A DNA stretch of 40,442 bases from an uncultured Eubacterium sp. GTDB lineage: Bacteria; Bacillota; Clostridia; Lachnospirales; Lachnospiraceae. Where the stretch lies: positions 1 through 40,442 of the forward strand of contig CAMWXD010000036.1 of assembly GCA_947178105.1 (NCBI GenBank), given 5' to 3'. A model generated the notes under the pieces. That model made no database searches and was not told the DNA's origin. It saw only the letters and a program-made list of their open reading frames with translations. The position numbers and the translations under genes are program-made. Shown one piece after another: positions 38,344 through 40,442 of this stretch (its first letter is position 1; every line of letters begins with the position of its first letter).

Positions 38344-38970
38344 ATGATGACAGTAAAAGAATTTCAGGTAGGCGTGGTCTGCACAAACTGCTTTTTAGCG
38401 GTAAACAGCGATACAAAAGAAACGCTTATCATCGACCCGGGCGACCAGGCACAGATGCTCGCAAGCTATATCGATCAAAACCAGCTCCATCCAGTGGCTG
38501 TTTTGCTGACACACGGACATTTCGACCATTGTATGGCGGCGGAAGAGCTGGCGCGCCGCTATGGGATCTTAGTTTATGTGCATGAGGATGAGAAGCAGAC
38601 GATGGAAAATCCGGCATATAACTGCTGCACTATGATCGGCAGGAATCTGGTATTTCATGCAGACCATTATTTTCATGGAGAAAAAGACCATTTGTCCATG
38701 GCAGGATTTGAAATCGATGTACTGCATACACCGGGACATACCGTAGGCGGCGTATGTTTTTATATCGAGAGTGAAAAACTTTTGTTCAGCGGAGATACGT
38801 TATTTTATGAATCCGTAGGGCGAACCGATTTTCCAAAAGGAAGCATGTCACAGTTGGTACGCAGTATTCAGGAAAAACTGTTTCCGCTGCCGAATGATAC
38901 AAAGGTGCTTCCGGGGCACGGAGAATGGACTACGATTGGAAACGAACGGCAGAATAATCCATTTTTATAA
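38344..38970 (+). CDS. MBL-fold hydrolase, glyoxalase II-like
   Basis: The protein has 208 residues. The metallo-beta-lactamase motif THGHFDH binds two metal ions, with HTPGHTVGG, FSGDTLF and PGHGEWT as the other ligands. It is like YcbL/GloB hydroxyacylglutathione hydrolases, but organisms of this type lack glutathione, so the thioester substrate is unknown. The gene follows rel, as in many Clostridia, and precedes hemZ by 22 bases. Confidence 0.9.
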   Translation: MMTVKEFQVGVVCTNCFLAVNSDTKETLIIDPGDQAQMLASYIDQNQLHPVAVLLTHGHFDHCMAAEELARRYGILVYVHEDEKQTMENPAYNCCTMIGRNLVFHADHYFHGEKDHLSMAGFEIDVLHTPGHTVGGVCFYIESEKLLFSGDTLFYESVGRTDFPKGSMSQLVRSIQEKLFPLPNDTKVLPGHGEWTTIGNERQNNPFL

Positions 38971-38992
38971 TGCAAATACAATCGAGGTTTTT

Positions 38993-40442
38993 ATGATTAC
39001 AGTACAGTTAAATAAAGATGATTTTGCATACGATATTCATTCTCTGGTGAAGGCGTTTTATCCATCAGAGAATGTTTCTGTGTATACGATTCCGAAAACC
39101 ATTACAGAGCCGGTGCTGTTTAGGATCTATGTAGATTATGCGCCGGGACAGGTCACGCTGGCAATGGCAGAGCCGGTGCCTGCGGCACAGCAGGAAGCGG
39201 CGGCATCCAGGCATACGCATTCCGCAATGGGACATACGCGCCAGGCTGCGGAAAACAGGCTGCGTGAGATGGTGTTTCCAGTCAATGACGCAGACCGGAA
39301 AGAGAAGAAAAACCTGCTGAAACAGCATATCTATCAAATGCTTTCCGATTATTCGGGAAAAACGCTCCCGTGGGGTACGCTGACCGGGGTACGCCCTGTA
39401 AAGCTGGCGCTGTCTATGCTGGAGCAGGGGGAAAGTCCCCAGGCAGTTGCAGATTTTATGAAACGCTCTTATGGCGCATCTTGGGAAAAGATCCGCCTGA
39501 GCCTGGACATCGCACAGCGCGAAACAGAGCTGCTAAAGGGCCTGGATGTGGAAAGGGGATACAGCCTTTACATCGGCATCCCGTTTTGCCCAAGTACCTG
39601 CCTGTACTGTTCTTTTACGTCCTTTCCAGTATCTATGTGGGAAAGCCGCATAGACACTTACCTGGACGCACTGGAACGGGAAATCGCATATACAGCCGAG
39701 CGCTTTGCAGACAGGCCGCTGAACAGCATTTACATCGGAGGCGGAACGCCGACCACACTGTCTCCATGCCAGCTAAACCGCCTGCTCACAGGCTTGGAAC
39801 GCAGCTTTAACCTGACGCGCCTTTTGGAGTTTACCGTAGAAGCCGGCAGGCCAGACAGTATTACGGAAGAAAAGCTGCAAGTACTGCGCGCGCACGGCAT
39901 TTCCAGGATATCGATTAACCCGCAGACGATGAAGCAGGAAACGCTCGACCTGATCGGCAGGCGCCATACCGTCTCACAGACGGTAGAAAGCTTTCACCTG
40001 GCAAGAAGCCTGGGCTTTACAAACATCAATATGGATCTGATCATGGGGCTTCCGCAGGAAACGCTGGCAGACGTCAGGCACACGCTGGATCAGATAAAAG
40101 AACTGCTGCCAGACAGTGTGACCGTGCATTCCCTTGCTGTAAAGCGTGCTGCAAGGCTGCAAATGTTTAAGGAGGATTATGCCGACCTTAAAATGATAAA
40201 TACACAGGAGCACCTGGACGCTGCCGCGCAGGCGTGTGCACAGATGGGAATGGTACCCTATTATCTGTACCGGCAGAAAAATATGGCTGGTAATTTTGAG
40301 AATGTGGGGTATGCGTTAGATGGGAAGGCTGGTATTTATAATATTTTGATTATGGAGGAAAAGCAGACGATAGTTGCCTGCGGAGCCGGGAGCGTATCAA
40401 AGCGAGTTTATCCAGATGGACGGATTGAGCGAAGCGAGAATG
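38993..40442 (+). CDS. hemZ: HemZ-type coproporphyrinogen dehydrogenase, 3' end missing
   Basis: The frame is open from ATG 38993 to the window end, 483 codons, so it is cut. The N-terminal about 180 residues form the HemZ-specific domain (SDYSGKTLPWGTLTGVRPVK). A radical SAM core follows with CPSTCLYCSFTSFP (C-x3-C-x2-C), YIGGGTPTTLS and NMDLIMGLPQET, as in HemN/HemW enzymes. HemN oxidises coproporphyrinogen III without oxygen, but HemZ proteins in Clostridia may have other roles in heme handling, so the reaction is not certain. A weak ribosome site (GAGG at 38983) precedes the ATG. Confidence 0.9.
   Translation, partial: MITVQLNKDDFAYDIHSLVKAFYPSENVSVYTIPKTITEPVLFRIYVDYAPGQVTLAMAEPVPAAQQEAAASRHTHSAMGHTRQAAENRLREMVFPVNDADRKEKKNLLKQHIYQMLSDYSGKTLPWGTLTGVRPVKLALSMLEQGESPQAVADFMKRSYGASWEKIRLSLDIAQRETELLKGLDVERGYSLYIGIPFCPSTCLYCSFTSFPVSMWESRIDTYLDALEREIAYTAERFADRPLNSIYIGGGTPTTLSPCQLNRLLTGLERSFNLTRLLEFTVEAGRPDSITEEKLQVLRAHGISRISINPQTMKQETLDLIGRRHTVSQTVESFHLARSLGFTNINMDLIMGLPQETLADVRHTLDQIKELLPDSVTVHSLAVKRAARLQMFKEDYADLKMINTQEHLDAAAQACAQMGMVPYYLYRQKNMAGNFENVGYALDGKAGIYNILIMEEKQTIVACGAGSVSKRVYPDGRIERSEN

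Overview
The window looks like a chromosomal segment of an anaerobic Gram-positive Clostridia, most likely a Lachnospiraceae-type gut bacterium. The inference rests on the gene set: [FeFe] hydrogenase with HydF and HydG maturases, an EFR1-type flavodoxin/ferredoxin, HemZ, VanZ-like and Rel proteins, AGGAGG-type ribosome binding sites and remnants of RepA (DUF6017) mobile elements. No rRNA, tRNA, CRISPR array or intact integrase was seen.

Left part (1 to about 5.9 kb): an AT-rich patchwork. It holds the first codons of a leftward gene with promoter and palindrome, iteron-like repeats, an XRE regulator with a coupled lipoprotein, a headless reading frame, a coiled-coil protein, a putative ADP-ribosyltransferase-fold protein, and a scar where a GNAT acetyltransferase start is fused to a reversed, decayed RepA tail. 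A WYL regulator, a small DUF6809-like protein and a divergent XRE repressor follow.

Accessory cassette (6.1-14.9 kb): a tight rightward run that I cannot match to a described system. It has a HerA/VirB4-like ATPase split by a one-base frameshift, a protein with an amphipathic N-terminus, a 154-residue unknown, a zinc-ribbon dynamin-like GTPase, an LpxD-like acyltransferase, a coiled-coil protein with four CCVG(D/N) repeats, two tiny ORFs, and a radical SAM/SPASM enzyme. The last four genes suggest a peptide- or protein-modification module coupled to membrane-remodelling and motor ATPases. This is the best candidate for an undescribed system.

Boundary (14.9-17.0 kb): an HTH fragment, an internal flagellin-like fragment and an intact PseC aminotransferase, probably relics of a flagellin-glycosylation locus.

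Right part (17.1-40.4 kb): higher GC and conventional metabolism. A MATE exporter and a flavin reductase precede a leftward hydrogenase operon (HydA plus a NuoF/GltD-like fusion). An Rrf2 regulator and a divergent EFR1 gene follow; the hydrogenase and EFR1 promoters share a TTGTTACAATG motif. Then come pyrE, vanZ-like, a DUF6142-like membrane protein, an M29 aminopeptidase and purE, ended by a terminator. The next run is hydF, a TM1266-type regulator, hydG, lspA and a second MATE exporter. gpmI, rel, an MBL hydrolase and hemZ (cut by the window end) close the window. HydE is not encoded here.
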